DNA of 63,668 nucleotides, taken from assembly GCF_938002845.1 (NCBI RefSeq), contig NZ_CALKZP010000039.1, positions 1 to 63,668 on the forward strand, in the 5' to 3' direction. The DNA is from an uncultured Campylobacter sp. Its GTDB lineage: Bacteria; Campylobacterota; Campylobacteria; Campylobacterales; Campylobacteraceae. How positions within the stretch are numbered: the first letter of the stretch is position 1; every line of letters begins with the position of its first letter. Made by a program: the position numbers and the translations under genes. This document shows positions 63,639-63,668 of the stretch, piece by piece. Under the pieces are notes generated by a model. It was not told the DNA's origin, made no database searches, and was given only the letters and a program-made list of their open reading frames with translations.

Positions 63639-63668
63639 ATGAGATATATTTTCGGGCCCGTCGCCTCG
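63639..63668 (+). CDS. Start of a radical SAM protein (cut by the window end)
   Basis: ATG 63639 after GGAGCAAAA reads MRYIFGPVAS to the edge. In Campylobacter and Helicobacter this N-terminus (RYIFGPV-S-RR-G-SLG) opens a radical SAM protein with a downstream CxxxCxxC. Ten codons is little evidence. Confidence 0.5.
   Translation, partial: MRYIFGPVAS

Overview
The window reads as a chromosomal segment of a Campylobacter. The partial 16S rRNA is of Campylobacter type, and several gene neighbourhoods match those known from C. jejuni: dnaJ-racR-racS-recR, murC-small membrane gene-mutS2, and hemN-UPF0763-argF-hemB-ribA-rsmG. The GC content is well above C. jejuni, and the motif AAATTT is saturated in intergenic DNA. 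Together these suggest the oral/anaerobic group (C. gracilis, C. showae, C. rectus and relatives). The species call is inference. I see no CRISPR array, prophage, transposase or plasmid gene.

Layout. (1) 1-1240: 5' part of a 16S gene on the minus strand with its leader and promoter. (2) 1.5-16.7 kb: mixed accessory and housekeeping genes: thioesterase, uracil-DNA glycosylase, prmC, an M48 protease, an ABC-F ATPase, an esterase, an amidohydrolase, a frameshifted GNAT gene, a toxin-antitoxin pair, a MATE pump behind a poly-C tract, a YgjP-type protease with a large low-complexity insertion, and dnaJ. (3) 16.7-24 kb: racRS-recR and murC-membrane protein-mutS2. (4) 24-33 kb: a loose accessory region with long gene-free spacers, a GC-rich structured element, a CorA-like protein, two disrupted alkyltransferase-family genes, small membrane genes, a Tat-exported peptidase, a gene broken at an A6 tract, a DUF4272 protein and tpx. 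(5) 33.3-50.6 kb: a dense minus-strand block for translation and transcription: four tRNAs, tuf, rpmG, tRNA-Trp, secE, nusG, rplKAJL, rpoB, rpoC, a DoxX gene, then rpsL, rpsG and fusA. (6) 51.5-58.9 kb: heme, arginine and riboflavin synthesis genes with rsmG. (7) 58.9-63.7 kb: an RAATTY-dense gene desert, a ClC channel, a Kbp-like LysM protein, two membrane proteins and the first codons of a probable radical SAM gene.

How it fits together. Housekeeping genes are tightly packed, often with 4-bp stop/start overlaps, and appear intact. The accessory region is different. I find four to five genes broken by single-base shifts or stop-rich insertions. Several otherwise conserved proteins carry low-complexity inserts, and in two of them (UDG and YgjP) the insert is built from the same AAATTT-rich sequence that fills the intergenic DNA. 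AAATTT is one form of RAATTY, the motif whose methylation is reported to license DNA uptake in C. jejuni. A link between this saturation and uptake or genome remodelling is the most interesting hypothesis here, and it is inference.
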